From the NCBI GenBank assembly GCA_002291465.1, contig CP021238.1, positions 3,472,001 through 3,536,000 on the forward strand: a stretch of 64,000 bases of DNA, written 5' to 3'. The notes under the pieces are model-generated. The model was not told the DNA's origin. It made no database searches and saw only the letters and a list, made by a program, of their open reading frames with translations. Positions 36,836 to 47,817 of this stretch are shown piece after piece (positions within the stretch are counted from its first letter, which is position 1; every line of letters begins with the position of its first letter). Origin of the DNA: Mycobacterium lepraemurium (GTDB taxonomy: Bacteria > Actinomycetota > Actinomycetes > Mycobacteriales > Mycobacteriaceae). Made by a program: the position numbers and the translations under genes.

Positions 36836-37960
36836 TCGCCGCGGGGCCGATGGTGGCATCCGGGCGGGTGCGCCGCCCAGGCTGGGTCGAGACGTCCGGC
36901 GGGCACATCGCGGCGTGCGGCACCGGCCCGCCGCCGCGCCCGGCCGACCACGAGTTCCCCGATGGCACGGTGGTGCCCGGCTTCGTCGACATGCACGTGC
37001 ACGGCGGCGGCGCCTCCTACACCGACCTCGACGGCATCGCCAAGGCCGCCGCCTTACCATCTGCGGCACGGCACCACCACCACGATGGCCAGCCTGGTGA
37101 CTGGCTCGCCGGCCGAGCTGCTGGGCGGGGTGCGCGCGCTCGCCAAGGCCACCCGGGATCGCACGGTCGCGGGCATCTACCTGGAAGGCCCGTGGTTGAG
37201 CCGCGCCCGCTGCGGTGCCCACGACGCCCGCCGGATGCGTGACCCCGACCCGCACGAGATCGACGAGGTGCTCGACGCCGGCCGGGGCGCGATCAGGATG
37301 GTCACCCTGGCGCCCGAGCTGCCCGGGTTCGACGCGGCGATCCGGCGTTTCGTCGACTCGGGAGTCGTTGTGGCAGTTGGGCATACGAATGCCGACTACC
37401 GGCAGACCCGGCACGCCATCGCGCTGGGCGCCACCGTCGGCACGCATCTGTTCAACGCGATGCCGCCGCTGCATCACCGCGAGCCCGGCCCCGCGCTGGC
37501 ACTGCTGCGCGACCCGCGGGTCACGGTCGAGCTGATCGCCGACGGCGTGCACGTGCATCCCGACGTGGTACACGCGGTGATCGACGCGGCCGGGCCCGAC
37601 CGCGTCGCGCTCGTCACCGACGCGCTGGCCGCCGCCGGCCGCCCCGACGGCACGTTCCGGCTCGGCCCGGTGCACATCGACGTCGTCGCCGGCGTCGCGC
37701 GGGTGCACGGGACGACGACGATCGCGGGCAGCACCGCCACCATGGACCGGCTCTTTCGCACCGTGGCCGGGTTGGGCACCGACCGCGACGCCGCGCTCGA
37801 GGCCGCAGTGCAGATGACGTCGACGACGCCGGCGCGCGCGCTGGGGCTCGATCGGGTGGGCAGCCTGCGGGCCGGCCATGAGGCCAACCTCGTTGTGCTG
37901 GACGATGATTGGCGAGTGACGGCCGTCATGGTCCGCGGCGACTGGCTGTCCGACGCGTAG
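36826..37960 (+). pseudogene. nagA: N-acetylglucosamine-6-phosphate deacetylase, one-base frameshift
   Basis: The enzyme removes acetate from GlcNAc-6-phosphate in amino-sugar catabolism. The first frame gives VGLIAAGPMVASGRV and VVPGFVDMHVHGGGASYTD, the metal-binding HxH. At about 37054 an extra T shifts the frame. The rest reads YHLRHGTTTTMASLVTGSPA, GIYLEGPWLS, VGHTNADYRQTRHAIALGA, THLFNAMPPLHHREPG and VTDALAAAGRPDGTF, all typical NagA. GTG 36826 overlaps the sugI stop. With the T removed the protein is about 377 residues. Confidence 0.88.
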
Positions 37961-37969
37961 CGATCTTGT

Positions 37970-37975
37970 TAACAT
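37970..37975 (+). promoter_or_regulatory. -10 box for the guanidine riboswitch transcript
   Basis: TAACAT fits TANNNT and would start transcription near 37982, about 15 bases before the riboswitch core. Confidence 0.4.
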
Positions 37976-37996
37976 CGGTGCCGTCAGCAACTGACA

Positions 37997-38038
37997 CCGG
38001 ACGAGGGGCCCCGTACCCGGCCAGCGACAAGACGGCGC
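37997..38038 (+). promoter_or_regulatory. Guanidine-III (mini-ykkC-III) riboswitch
   Basis: The stretch reads CCGGACGAGGGGCCCCGTAC, then CCGGCCAGCGACAAGACGGC and GC. It matches the compact pseudoknotted guanidine-III class as I recall it from Thermobifida, with CCGGACGAGG, CCGUACCCGG and ACAAGACGGCGC in order. The ribosome site GGAGG (38042-38046) begins four bases after it, so ligand binding can control access to translation of the SMR gene. Guanidinium is the known ligand of the class. Confidence 0.88.
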
Positions 38039-38052
38039 CGTGGAGGTGCGCA

Positions 38053-38367
38053 ATGGCCTGGCTGATCCTGATCGCCTCGGGTGTGCTGGAAACGGTGTGG
38101 GCGACCGCGCTGAGCCGGTCCGAGGGTTTCTCCCGGCTCGGCCCGTCGCTGGTTTTCTTTGTGGCGCTGGCATTTTCGATGACCGGGCTGGCGGTCACGA
38201 TGCGCAGCCTGCCGGTCGGCACCAGCTACGCGGTCTGGGTGTGCGTCGGTGCCGCGCTCACGGTGACCTATGCGGCGCTGGTCGGCGACGAACCGGCGTC
38301 GCCGGTCAAGCTGGTGCTGATCGCCCGGATCGTGGCCTGCGTCGCGGGCCTGAAGCTGCTCGGCTAG
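38053..38367 (+). CDS. SMR-family exporter, probable guanidinium exporter (Gdx)
   Basis: This is a 104-residue, four-helix small multidrug resistance protein. The central glutamate is Glu13 in GVLETVWATAL, the pattern of the SugE/Gdx branch rather than of EmrE-type multidrug pumps. The protein works as a dual-topology dimer exchanging cation for protons. The guanidine-III riboswitch directly upstream supports guanidinium export as its job. The ATG at 38053 lies six bases after GGAGG. Its stop shares the CTAG palindrome with the convergent yihY-type gene. Confidence 0.9.
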   Translation: MAWLILIASGVLETVWATALSRSEGFSRLGPSLVFFVALAFSMTGLAVTMRSLPVGTSYAVWVCVGAALTVTYAALVGDEPASPVKLVLIARIVACVAGLKLLG

Positions 38368-39392
38368 CGGCGCCGGCGGGTGAGCCGGGCGAACGCCAGC
38401 GCCGCAACGGCTCCCAGGCCCATCGCGGTCAGCGTCTGGCGGGTGTTCAGCCCCTCGTCCAGGTGCACCCGCGGCGTGATGATTGCCGGCGCCGGAGGGG
38501 CGACGGGCCGATCGCTTGGATCGGTGGACGCGGTCACCGCCCACGCCGTGCAGAACAGCACGAGATAGGCTGTGATGTAAGCGAATACCATCAACCCGAG
38601 CACCGAGCCGAAGGCGGCGCCGGCCGGGCTGCGCAGCACCGTCCGCAGATAGATCGACGCGACCTGCTTGAACACCTCGAAGCCGATCGCCGCGATCAGC
38701 CCGGCCCACATCGAATCCACGAAACTGACCTTCTCCCGCGGCAGCCGGGCGATCATCCAGGTGAACAGCAGCCACGACACCAGCGTCGCGATCAGTATGG
38801 AGAAGATCCAGAACAGCCAGTCGAAGACCACGAACTGCGGTATTCCAAGCCATTTCAGCAGCGCGGCCATGGGTGCGGCGTGGCCGACGGTGGTCAGCCC
38901 GACGGTGGCCACGATCACCACGAACGTCCCCACCATGGCCAGCAGGTCGGAGAGCTTGTTGCGCACGAAGCCCGGCGACTCGATCTGGGTGTCCCACCAC
39001 ATCTCGGTCAACGCCTGGCGCAGATGCGATATCCAGCCCAGCCCCGCCCACACCGCGGTGGCCAGGCCGATCACCCCGACCGACGTCCGGGCATCGATCG
39101 CCGAGTTCATCAACTCCTGCAGCTGATTTCCCAGCGCCCCGTTCACTTGCGAGCGGATGTGGTCGTCGATGCTGCTGAGCAGTTGTGGCCGCCGCGCCAG
39201 CACGAAACCGAACACCGCGAAACCGACCATCAGCAACGGAAACAACGCGAAGATCGTGTAATACGTCAGGCCCGCCGCGAAGAAGCCGCCGTTGCGCTCG
39301 TCGAATCGCTGGTAGGCGCGGATGAGGTGATCCAGCCAGCCGTGCCGGGCCCGCAGCCGATCAAGAAACCCCGCCTCGGCCGGCTCGCTCAT
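38364..39392 (-). CDS. YihY/virulence factor BrkB family membrane protein
   Basis: This is a 342-residue integral membrane protein of the YihY (formerly RNase BN) family, homologous to Rv3335c. Family segments include FFAAGLTYYTIFALFPLLM, SVGVIGLATAVWAGLGWISH and RSPAGAAFGSVLGLMVFAYI. About six transmembrane helices are seen, with a seventh hydrophobic piece near the C-terminus ending LTRRRR. The function of the family is not established. It is downstream of trpS on the same strand with an 11-base gap, so it is probably cotranscribed. Confidence 0.88.
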   Translation of the reverse strand: MSEPAEAGFLDRLRARHGWLDHLIRAYQRFDERNGGFFAAGLTYYTIFALFPLLMVGFAVFGFVLARRPQLLSSIDDHIRSQVNGALGNQLQELMNSAIDARTSVGVIGLATAVWAGLGWISHLRQALTEMWWDTQIESPGFVRNKLSDLLAMVGTFVVIVATVGLTTVGHAAPMAALLKWLGIPQFVVFDWLFWIFSILIATLVSWLLFTWMIARLPREKVSFVDSMWAGLIAAIGFEVFKQVASIYLRTVLRSPAGAAFGSVLGLMVFAYITAYLVLFCTAWAVTASTDPSDRPVAPPAPAIITPRVHLDEGLNTRQTLTAMGLGAVAALAFARLTRRRR

Positions 39393-39403
39393 CGTGGAAC
39401 TTC

Positions 39404-40450
<1,047 letters not shown>

Positions 40451-40515
40451 TCACGCCTCGTCTCCCGCGTTGTGCCGCGGCCCGCACCGACCGGCGCCCG
40501 CGCCGCCCGCCGAAC

Positions 40516-40545
40516 TTGCGGTACCGGCGGTACCGCATTTAATGT
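40516..40545 (+). promoter_or_regulatory. Promoter of the alpha/beta hydrolase with repeated GGTACC sites in the spacer
   Basis: TTGCGG (40516-40521) and TAATGT (40540-40545) are separated by 18 bases. The ATG follows the -10 by six bases, so the transcript should be leaderless. The spacer contains two copies of CGGTACCG-like palindromes ten bases apart, a likely repressor site. Confidence 0.55.
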
Positions 40546-40551
40546 CGCGGT

Positions 40552-41406
40552 ATGACGTCTCGTGCGCCCATCCACCTCGGCCCCAGGGATGGTTCCGGGG
40601 AGCCGGTCGTGCTGCTGCACGGGTTCCTGATGTCGCAGACGGTGTGGGATCCGGTGGCGCCGCGGCTGGCCGACACCGGCCGCTACGAGGTCTTCGCCCC
40701 GACCATGGCCGGCCACAACGGCGGACCGTACGCAGGCACCTGGCTACTCAGCTCGTCGGTGCTGACCGACCACGTCGAACGTCAGCTCGACCAGCTCAGC
40801 TGGGACAGCGCCCATCTGGTGGGCAATTCACTGGGCGGCTGGGTCGCCTTCGAACTCGAGCGGCGCGGCCGGGCGCGCAGCGTCACCGGCATCGGCGCCG
40901 CCGGCGGCTGGACCCGCTGGAGCCCGGTCAAGTTCGAGGTGATCGGCAAGTTCATCGGGGGCATGCCGCTGCTGTTGCTGGCCCGGCTGCTCGGCCAACG
41001 CATCCTGCAATTGCCGCTGAGCCGGCGGCTGGCGACGCTGCCGCTGAGCGCCACGCCGAGCGGGGTCAGCGAGCGCCAGCTCTCCGGCGTCGTCGAAGAC
41101 GCCGCGCACTGCCCGGCCTATTTCCAACTGCTGGTCAAGTCGCTGCTGCAGCCCGGGCTGCTGGAGCTGGCGCAGACCGCGGTGCCGGTGCAACTGGTGC
41201 TGTGCGAGAAGGACCGGGTGGTGCCGCCCAGCAGGTTCAGCCGGCACTTCACCGACCACCTGCCGCCGGAGACGAGGATCACCAGGCTCGACGGCGTCGG
41301 GCACGTGCCGATGTTCGAGGCGCCCGAGCGGGTCACAACGGTGCTCACCGACTTCATCGACGACTGCGTGGCCCGCTCCCAGCGCCAGCAGCCCCCCGCT
41401 AGTTAG
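40552..41406 (+). CDS. Alpha/beta hydrolase
   Basis: This 284-residue alpha/beta-fold hydrolase corresponds to Rv3337/Rv3338. The oxyanion segment [19 protein letters not shown] is followed by the nucleophile elbow [10 protein letters not shown] (Ser), an acid in [13 protein letters not shown], and the catalytic His in [12 protein letters not shown]. The cap domain is short. The substrate is unknown. It is divergent from trpS and converges on icd1, with stops overlapping by eight bases. Confidence 0.88.
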   Translation: MTSRAPIHLGPRDGSGEPVVLLHGFLMSQTVWDPVAPRLADTGRYEVFAPTMAGHNGGPYAGTWLLSSSVLTDHVERQLDQLSWDSAHLVGNSLGGWVAFELERRGRARSVTGIGAAGGWTRWSPVKFEVIGKFIGGMPLLLLARLLGQRILQLPLSRRLATLPLSATPSGVSERQLSGVVEDAAHCPAYFQLLVKSLLQPGLLELAQTAVPVQLVLCEKDRVVPPSRFSRHFTDHLPPETRITRLDGVGHVPMFEAPERVTTVLTDFIDDCVARSQRQQPPAS

Positions 41407-42537
41407 TCAGCTCCCGCCGCAGGTTCTCGGCGATCGAGTTGAGGAATTCCTCGCTCTGTTGCCACTTTTGGTCGGGGCCGATCAGGATGGCGAGGTCCTT
41501 GGTCATCTTGCCGCTCTCCACGGTGGAGACGACGACGCGTTCCAGGGTCTGCGTGAACTCGATCACCTCGGGGGTGTCGTCCAGCTTGCCGCGGTGCGCC
41601 AGCCCGCGCGTCCAGGCGAAGATCGAGGCAATCGGGTTGGTCGAGGTCGGCTTGCCGGCCTGGTACTGGCGGAAGTGCCGGGTGACGGTGCCGTGCGCGG
41701 CCTCGGCCTCGACCGTCTTGCCGTCGGCGGTCATCAGCACCGAGGTCATCAGCCCCAGCGAGCCGTAACCCTGTGCTATCGCGTCGGATTGGACGTCGCC
41801 GTCGTAGTTCTTGCAGGCCCACACGTAGCCGCCCTCCCATTTGAGGCAGGCCGCCACGAGGATGGTGTTCTTGGTCGACAGGTACACCGGCCATTTGGCG
41901 TTCAGGCCGTACTTGAACGACGCGCGGGCGAAGTCGCGGATCGACTCCCGGAAGTTGTACATCCCCATTACCACCCCGCCGTCCTCGGGGATGGACACCA
42001 TCTCGTGCACGATCGGCTCGCTGCCGTCGGCGGGAATGAAGGTGATCGCGACGGTGCCCGGCTTGTCCACCTTGAAGTTGGTCGACCGGTACTGGTCACC
42101 GAATGCGTGGCGGACGATGACGATCGGCTTGGTCCAGCCCGGAACCAGCCGCGGCACATTGGATATCACGATCGACTCGCGGAAGATGGTGCCGCCCAAG
42201 ATGTTCCGGATCGTCCCGTTCGGGGACAGCCACATCCTCTTGAGGTTGAACTCCCGGACCCTCGCCTCGTCGGGGGTGATCGTCGCGCACTTGACGCCCG
42301 CGCCGTGCTTCTTGATGGCATACGCCGCGTCGATCGTCACCTGGTCGTCGGTGCGGTCGCGGTGCTCGATGCCCAGGTCGTAGTAGTCCAGGTCGATGTC
42401 GAGGTAGGGATGTCGAGGTAGGGAAGGATCAAGTTCTCCTTGATCATCTTCCAGATGACCCGGGTCATCTCGTCACCGTCGAGCTCGACGACGCGGCCCT
42501 TGACCTTGATCTTGGACGTGCTGGCGGGGTTGGACAT
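41399..42537 (-). pseudogene. icd1: NADP-isocitrate dehydrogenase (dimeric type), disrupted by a 14-bp duplication
   Basis: The first 40 codons read [20 protein letters not shown], then [14 protein letters not shown] tandem repeat of 14 bases (42396-42423) then throws the frame. The other 313 codons are intact: [60 protein letters not shown] and [20 protein letters not shown]. Removing one repeat unit gives the normal 409-residue homodimeric enzyme that makes 2-oxoglutarate and NADPH. The start follows the icd2 stop by one base. The perfect duplication in a conserved gene looks like an assembly artefact or a fresh mutation. Confidence 0.9.
42396..42423 (-). repeat. Perfect 14-bp tandem duplication inside icd1
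   Basis: ATGTCGAGGTAGGG is present twice, at 42396-42409 and 42410-42423. It is the only lesion needed to explain the icd1 frameshift. Confidence 0.9.
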
Positions 42538-42538
42538 G

Positions 42539-44776
42539 TCAGCGCTGTGACGCGGCCAGCGCCTCGTTGAACGTCTTGCTCGGCCGCATCACCGTGGTGG
42601 TCTTCTCGCTGTCGGGCTGGTAGTAGCCGCCGATGTCGACCCGCCGGCCCTGCACCTCGGCGAGCTCCTCGACGATCCGCTGCTCGTTTTCGCCCAACGA
42701 CTCGGCCAGCGCGGCGAAATGCCGGCGCAGCTCATCGTCGTCGTTTTGCGCGGCGAGCTCTTGGCCCCAGTACAGCGCCAGGTAGAACTGGCTGCCCCGG
42801 CTGTCGAGCTCTCCGATCTTGCGCGACGGACTCTTGTTGTTCTCCAACAGCTTTCCGATGGCGGCATCCAGCGTCTTGCCAAGCAGCTTGGCCCGCTGGT
42901 TACCGGTCTTGATGCCGATGTCTTCGAAACACGCTCCCAGAGCCAGGAATTCACCGAGGGAGTCCCAGCGCAGATGGTTCTCCTCGACGAGCTGGTGCAC
43001 ATGCTTGGGCGCCGACCCGCCGGCTCCGGTCTCATACATGCCGCCGCCGGACATCAACGGCACGATGGACAGCATCTTGGCGCTCGTGCCCAGCTCCAGG
43101 ATGGGGAACAGGTCGGTGAGGTAGTCGCGCAGGATGTTTCCGGTGACGGCGATGGTGTCCTGGCCACGCATGGCCCGTTCCAGCGTGTACCGCATGGCCC
43201 ACACCTGCGGCATGATCTGGATGTGCAGGCCCTCGGTGTCGTGCTCCTTGAGGTATTCCTTGACCTTCTTGTGCAGCTCGACCTCGTGCGGGCGTTCGGT
43301 GTCCAGCCAGAACACCGCCGTCATCCCCGAGTTGCGGGCCCGGGTGACGGCCAGCTTGACCCAGTCCCGGATCGGTTCGTCGCGCACGATCGGCATCCGC
43401 CAGATGTCGCCGGTCTCGACGTTCTGGGTCAGCAGGACCTCCCCCGTGTCCAGGTCGACGATGTTGGCGACGCCGTCCTCGGGGATCTCGAATGTCTTGT
43501 CGTGCGAACCGTATTCCTCGGCCTGCTGCGCCATCAGCCCGACGTTGGGCACCGTGCCCATGGTCGCCGGGTCGAACGCGCCGTGGGTTTTGCAGAAGTT
43601 GATGATCTCCTGGTAGATCCGGGAAAAAGTGGACTCGGGGTTGACGGCCTTGGTGTCCTTCTGCCGCCCGTCGGCGCCGTACATCTTGCCGCCGGCGCGG
43701 ATCATCGCCGGCATGGACGCGTCCACGATCACGTCGCTGGGCGAGTGAAAGTTGGTGATGCCCTTGGCCGAATCGACCATGGCCAGCTCCGGCCGGTGCT
43801 CGTGGCAGGCGTGCAGGTCGCGGATGATCTCGTCGTGCAGCGACGCCGGCAGCGACTCGATCTTGCTGTACAGGTCGACCAGCCCGTTGTTGACGTCGAC
43901 GCCGAGCTCGTCGAACAGCGCCTGATGCTTGGCGAAGACCTCCTTGTAGAAGACCTTCACGGCGTGCCCGAAGACGATCGGGTGGCTGACCTTCATCATG
44001 GTCGCCTTGACGTGCAGCGAGAACATCACGCCGGTCTCGTAGGCGTCCTGCATCTGCTGCTCGTAGAACTCGACCAGGGCCTTCTTGCTCATGAACATCG
44101 AGTCGATGATGTCGCCGGTGCGCAGCGAGACCATCGGCTTGAGCACGATCGTCTTGCCGCTCTTGGTCTCCAGCTCCATCTTGACGTTGCGGGCGCGGTC
44201 CAGCGTCATCGACTTCTCGCCGTGGTAGAAGTCGCCGTGCTTCATGGTCGCGACGTGGGTGCGCGAGGCCGGCGACCACTCCGCCATGTGGTGCGGGTGC
44301 TTGCGGGCGTACTCCTTGACCACCTTGGGTGCGCGACGGTCCGAGTTGCCTTGCCGCAGAACGGGATTGACTGCACTGCCCAGGCACTTGGCGTAGCGCT
44401 CGCGGATCTCGCGGTCCTCGTCGGTCTTCGGGCTCTGCGGGAAGTCGGGGATCTTGTATCCCTTGCCCTGCAGCTCCTTGACGGCGGCGATCAGCTGGGG
44501 TACCGAGGCGCTGATGTTGGGCAGCTTGATGATGTTGGTGTCGGCCAGCTTGGTCAGCCGGCCCAGCTCGGCCAGGTTGTCCGGCACCCGCTGCTCTTCG
44601 GTCAGGTGCTCGGGGAACTCGGCCAGGATGCGGGCCGCCACCGAGATGTCGCTGGTCTTGATCTCGATGCCCGCCGGTTCGGCGAAGGCCCGCACGATCG
44701 GCAGGAACGCGTAGGTCGCCAGCAGCGGCGCCTCGTCGGTCAGCGTGTAGATGACGGTCGGCTGGTCGGCGCTCAC
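42539..44776 (-). CDS. icd2: Monomeric NADP-isocitrate dehydrogenase
   Basis: This 745-residue monomeric isocitrate dehydrogenase is unrelated in sequence to icd1 but catalyses the same oxidative decarboxylation of isocitrate. Typical segments are [59 protein letters not shown] and [23 protein letters not shown] 44776 is the start. It is the first gene of an icd2-icd1 pair with a one-base gap. In M. tuberculosis icd2 lies elsewhere as I recall, so the adjacency is a lineage feature. Confidence 0.96.
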   Translation of the reverse strand: MSADQPTVIYTLTDEAPLLATYAFLPIVRAFAEPAGIEIKTSDISVAARILAEFPEHLTEEQRVPDNLAELGRLTKLADTNIIKLPNISASVPQLIAAVKELQGKGYKIPDFPQSPKTDEDREIRERYAKCLGSAVNPVLRQGNSDRRAPKVVKEYARKHPHHMAEWSPASRTHVATMKHGDFYHGEKSMTLDRARNVKMELETKSGKTIVLKPMVSLRTGDIIDSMFMSKKALVEFYEQQMQDAYETGVMFSLHVKATMMKVSHPIVFGHAVKVFYKEVFAKHQALFDELGVDVNNGLVDLYSKIESLPASLHDEIIRDLHACHEHRPELAMVDSAKGITNFHSPSDVIVDASMPAMIRAGGKMYGADGRQKDTKAVNPESTFSRIYQEIINFCKTHGAFDPATMGTVPNVGLMAQQAEEYGSHDKTFEIPEDGVANIVDLDTGEVLLTQNVETGDIWRMPIVRDEPIRDWVKLAVTRARNSGMTAVFWLDTERPHEVELHKKVKEYLKEHDTEGLHIQIMPQVWAMRYTLERAMRGQDTIAVTGNILRDYLTDLFPILELGTSAKMLSIVPLMSGGGMYETGAGGSAPKHVHQLVEENHLRWDSLGEFLALGACFEDIGIKTGNQRAKLLGKTLDAAIGKLLENNKSPSRKIGELDSRGSQFYLALYWGQELAAQNDDDELRRHFAALAESLGENEQRIVEELAEVQGRRVDIGGYYQPDSEKTTTVMRPSKTFNEALAASQR

Positions 44777-44929
44777 GGTCCCTCTCCCGGCGTCAATGAT
44801 GGGTTCGCATTGTGGGGCTCAGCAATCTATCTGCCACGTTATCGCCACGTTATCAAGGATGTTTGGACAGGTGTCGGGGCGCGTCTGCCCGCATCACCGC
44901 CGGCTCACCGCCGGGTCGTCACCGAGGAG

Positions 44930-44960
44930 TTGGCACCGGGTCGGCACAGTAAGATAGTCT
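44930..44960 (+). promoter_or_regulatory. Promoter of the SAM-IV/metC transcript
   Basis: TTGGCA (44930-44935) and TAGTCT (44955-44960) are spaced 19 bases apart. Transcription should begin near 44967, exactly where the riboswitch starts. Confidence 0.6.
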
Positions 44961-44967
44961 TTGTATC

Positions 44968-45090
44968 GGTCATGAGCGCCAGCATCAAGCCCCGGCTTGC
45001 TGGCCGGCAACCCTCCAGCCGCGGTGGGGTGCCCCGGGTGATGACCAGGTTGAGTAGCCACCACAACCGGCTATCCGGCAAGCGCGGGTC
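44968..45090 (+). promoter_or_regulatory. SAM-IV riboswitch upstream of metC
   Basis: The order of conserved blocks matches the actinobacterial SAM-IV class: GGTCATGAGCGCCAGC, AAGCCCCGGCTTGCTGGCCG, GCAACCCTCCA, GCGGTGGGGTGCCCCGGGTG, ATGACCAGGTTGAGTAGCC and a final hairpin ending GGCAAGCGCGGGTC. Its length is about 123 bases, as expected. It precedes metC by 166 bases and should reduce expression when S-adenosylmethionine is plentiful. Confidence 0.92.
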
Positions 45091-45203
45091 CGCCATGACG
45101 GGCCCCTGAGCAGACAGGGAAACGTGATGCGCATTCACTCGGTTCATCGGCAAGCTCGATCGCGCCCGCGCGTGCGTCGCTGCTGACGGCTGCCCGCCGG
45201 ATT

Positions 45204-45238
45204 CTTCTTCCGACTTCTTCCGACTGACTTCTTCCGAC
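45204..45238 (+). repeat. Triple CTTCTTCCGAC repeat in the metC leader
   Basis: The 11-mer CTTCTTCCGAC occurs at 45204-45214, 45214-45224 and 45228-45238, just before the AGAGAAAG ribosome-site region of metC. The pyrimidine-rich repeats could pair with the purine-rich ribosome site. Confidence 0.6.
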
Positions 45239-45256
45239 CGAGAGAAAGCACCCCCC

Positions 45257-46627
45257 GTGAGCTCCGAGAACACCGATCACGACACCGACCCCAGCGCGCA
45301 CTGGTCGTTCGAGACCAAGCAGGTGCACGCCGGCCAGCAACCCGACTCGGCCACCAACGCCCTGGCCCTGCCGATCTACCAGACCACGTCGTACACCTTC
45401 GACGACACCACTCACGCCGCCGCCCTGTTCGGGCTGGAGGTGCCGGGCAACATCTACACCCGGATCGGCAACCCGACCACCGCCGTCGTCGAGCAGCGCA
45501 TCGCCGCCCTGGAGGGCGGGGTGGCGGCGCTGTTTTTGAGCTCCGGACAGGCCGCTGAGACTTTCGCCATGTTGAACCTGGCAAGTGCCGGAGATCACAT
45601 CGTCTCCAGCCCGCGGCTCTACGGCGGCACCTACAACCTGTTCCACTATTCGCTGGCCAAGCTCGGTATCGAGGTCAGCTTCGTGGAGGATCCCGACGAC
45701 CTGGATTCCTGGCAGGCAGCGGTCCGGCCGAACACCAAGGCGTTCTTCGCCGAGACCATCTCCAACCCGCAGATCGACATCCTGGACATCCCCGGCGTCT
45801 CGGGCGTCGCCCACGCCAACGGCGTGCCGCTGATCGTCGACAACACCATCGCCACGCCGTACCTGATCCAGCCGTTCGCGCACGGCGCCGACATCGTGGT
45901 GCACTCGGCCACCAAGTACCTCGGCGGGCACGGCTCGGCGATCGCCGGTGTGATCGTCGACGGCGGCACCTTCGACTGGACGCAGGGCCGGTTCCCGGGC
46001 TTCACCACCCCCGACCCGAGCTACCACGGCGTGGTGTTCGCGGAGCTGGGCCCGCCGGCGTACGCGCTCAAGGCCCGCGTGCAGTTGCTGCGCGACCTCG
46101 GCTCGGCCGCGGCGCCGTTCAACGCGTTCCTGGTCGCCCAGGGCATCGAGACGCTGAGCCTGCGCATGGAGCGGCACGTCGCCACCGCGCAGCGGGTGGC
46201 CGAGTTCCTGGCCTCTCATGAGGGCGTGCTGTCGGTGAACTACGCGGGACTGCCCAGCTCACCGTGGCACGAGCGGGCAAAGAAGCTGGCGCCCAAGGGA
46301 ACCGGGGCGGTGCTGTCGTTCGAGTTGGCCGGCGGGGTGGAGGCCGGCAAGGCGTTCGTGAACGCGCTGAAGTTGCACAGCCACGTCGCCAATATCGGCG
46401 ACGTGCGCTCGCTGGTCATTCACCCGGCCTCGACGACGCACGCCCAACTGTCCCCGGCCGAGCAGCTGAGCACCGGGGTCAGCCCGGGGCTGGTGCGGCT
46501 GGCGGTCGGCATCGAGGGAATCGACGACATCCTGGCCGACCTGGAGCTCGGCTTCGCCGCGGCCGCCAAATTCGGTGCGAACGCGGGCACCTCCGGCGCC
46601 GACCCGCACACCGTGGCGGCGTTCTGA
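45257..46627 (+). CDS. metC: O-acetylhomoserine sulfhydrylase
   Basis: This 456-residue PLP enzyme of the Cys/Met metabolism family makes homocysteine from O-acetylhomoserine and sulfide. The Schiff-base lysine is Lys220 in [13 protein letters not shown]. Other family segments are [31 protein letters not shown] and [18 protein letters not shown] 45257 is the start. The SAM-IV riboswitch upstream and metX 11 bases downstream place it in the methionine operon. Annotated as MetC in mycobacteria, by reaction it is closer to MetY. Confidence 0.95.
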   Translation: MSSENTDHDTDPSAHWSFETKQVHAGQQPDSATNALALPIYQTTSYTFDDTTHAAALFGLEVPGNIYTRIGNPTTAVVEQRIAALEGGVAALFLSSGQAAETFAMLNLASAGDHIVSSPRLYGGTYNLFHYSLAKLGIEVSFVEDPDDLDSWQAAVRPNTKAFFAETISNPQIDILDIPGVSGVAHANGVPLIVDNTIATPYLIQPFAHGADIVVHSATKYLGGHGSAIAGVIVDGGTFDWTQGRFPGFTTPDPSYHGVVFAELGPPAYALKARVQLLRDLGSAAAPFNAFLVAQGIETLSLRMERHVATAQRVAEFLASHEGVLSVNYAGLPSSPWHERAKKLAPKGTGAVLSFELAGGVEAGKAFVNALKLHSHVANIGDVRSLVIHPASTTHAQLSPAEQLSTGVSPGLVRLAVGIEGIDDILADLELGFAAAAKFGANAGTSGADPHTVAAF

Positions 46628-46638
46628 AGGACCCGGCC

Positions 46639-47817
46639 ATGACCATCCCCGACGTTCCCACCCAGACGCTGCCCGACGAAGGCGAAATCGGCTTCGCCCA
46701 CATCGGCTCGCTGCCCACCGAGGCCGGCGCGGTGATCGACGACGTGCACATCGCCGTGCAGCGCTGGGGCGAGTTGTCGCCGACGCGGGACAACGTGGTG
46801 GTGGTGCTGCACGCGCTGACCGGTGACTCGCATGTCACCGGGCCGGCCGGGCCCGGACATCCCACCGGCGGCTGGTGGAACGAGATGGTCGGGCCGGGCG
46901 CGCCGATCGACACCGACCGCTGGTGCGCGGTGGCCACCAACGTGCTGGGGGGTTGCCGCGGTTCCACCGGCCCGAGCTCGCGGACCCGCGACGGAAAGCC
47001 TTGGGGCTCAAGGTTTCCCCGGATCTCGATTCGCGACCAGGTGGAGGCCGACATCGCGACGCTGGCCGCGCTGGGCATCGACGAGGTGGCCGCCGTGGTG
47101 GGTGGATCCATGGGCGGCGCAAGGGCTTTGGAGTGGATCGTCGGTCACCCAAGCCGGGTGCGGGCCGGGCTGCTGCTGGCGGTGGGCGCGCGCGCGACCG
47201 CCGATCAGATCGGCACCCAGTGCACCCAGATCGCGGCGATCAAATCCGATCCGAATTGGCAGGGCGGCGATTATCACGACACGGGGCGCACCCCCGACGC
47301 CGGGCTGGCGATCGCGCGGCGCTTCGCGCATCTGACCTACCGCGGCGAGGTCGAGCTCGACACCCGGTTCGGCAACGACGTGCAGCGCGATGAGGATCCC
47401 GCCAACGGCGGCCAGTACGCGGTGCAGAGTTATCTGGAGTACCAGGGCGTCAAGTTGGTGGAGCGGTTCGACGCGGGCAGCTACGTGGTGTTAACCGAGG
47501 CGCTGAACAGGCACAATGTCGGCCGGGCCCGCGGCGGGGTGCGCAAGGCGTTGCGCAGCTGCCCGGTGCCGGTGGTGGTGGGCGGCATTACGTCGGACCG
47601 GCTGTACCCGCTGCGTCTGCAGCAGGAGCTGGCCGAGCAGCTGCCGAGCTGCGCCGAGCTGCAGGTCGTCGACTCCATCTGCGGGCACGACGGGTTCCTG
47701 GTGGAGTCCGAGGCGGTCGGCGAAATGATCCGCAAGACACTGCTGTTGGCCGGTTCGCAGAGCGCCGGCCCGGGCGGCGCCGGCCCGGGGAGCAGGAAAG
47801 GCACAACCCGCCGGTGA
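46639..47817 (+). CDS. metX: Homoserine O-acetyltransferase
   Basis: This 392-residue alpha/beta-hydrolase-fold acetyltransferase supplies O-acetylhomoserine for MetC. It is annotated metA in M. tuberculosis but belongs to the MetX family. The nucleophile is Ser157 in [15 protein letters not shown] forms the oxyanion region, and the catalytic Asp and His lie in the late SDRLYP and [10 protein letters not shown]. The ATG is at 46639. Its stop overlaps the methyltransferase GTG as GTGA, so three genes are coupled under the SAM-IV switch. Confidence 0.94.
   Translation: MTIPDVPTQTLPDEGEIGFAHIGSLPTEAGAVIDDVHIAVQRWGELSPTRDNVVVVLHALTGDSHVTGPAGPGHPTGGWWNEMVGPGAPIDTDRWCAVATNVLGGCRGSTGPSSRTRDGKPWGSRFPRISIRDQVEADIATLAALGIDEVAAVVGGSMGGARALEWIVGHPSRVRAGLLLAVGARATADQIGTQCTQIAAIKSDPNWQGGDYHDTGRTPDAGLAIARRFAHLTYRGEVELDTRFGNDVQRDEDPANGGQYAVQSYLEYQGVKLVERFDAGSYVVLTEALNRHNVGRARGGVRKALRSCPVPVVVGGITSDRLYPLRLQQELAEQLPSCAELQVVDSICGHDGFLVESEAVGEMIRKTLLLAGSQSAGPGGAGPGSRKGTTRR

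Noticed and set aside
38053..38367. General multidrug (EmrE-type) efflux pump
   Set aside because: The GxLExxWAxxL pattern and the guanidine-III riboswitch favour the Gdx branch.
42719..45109. 796-codon plus-strand frame opposite icd2
   Set aside because: His/Val/Arg-rich shadow of a high-GC gene; icd2 on the minus strand is unambiguous and the frame also covers the SAM-IV riboswitch.
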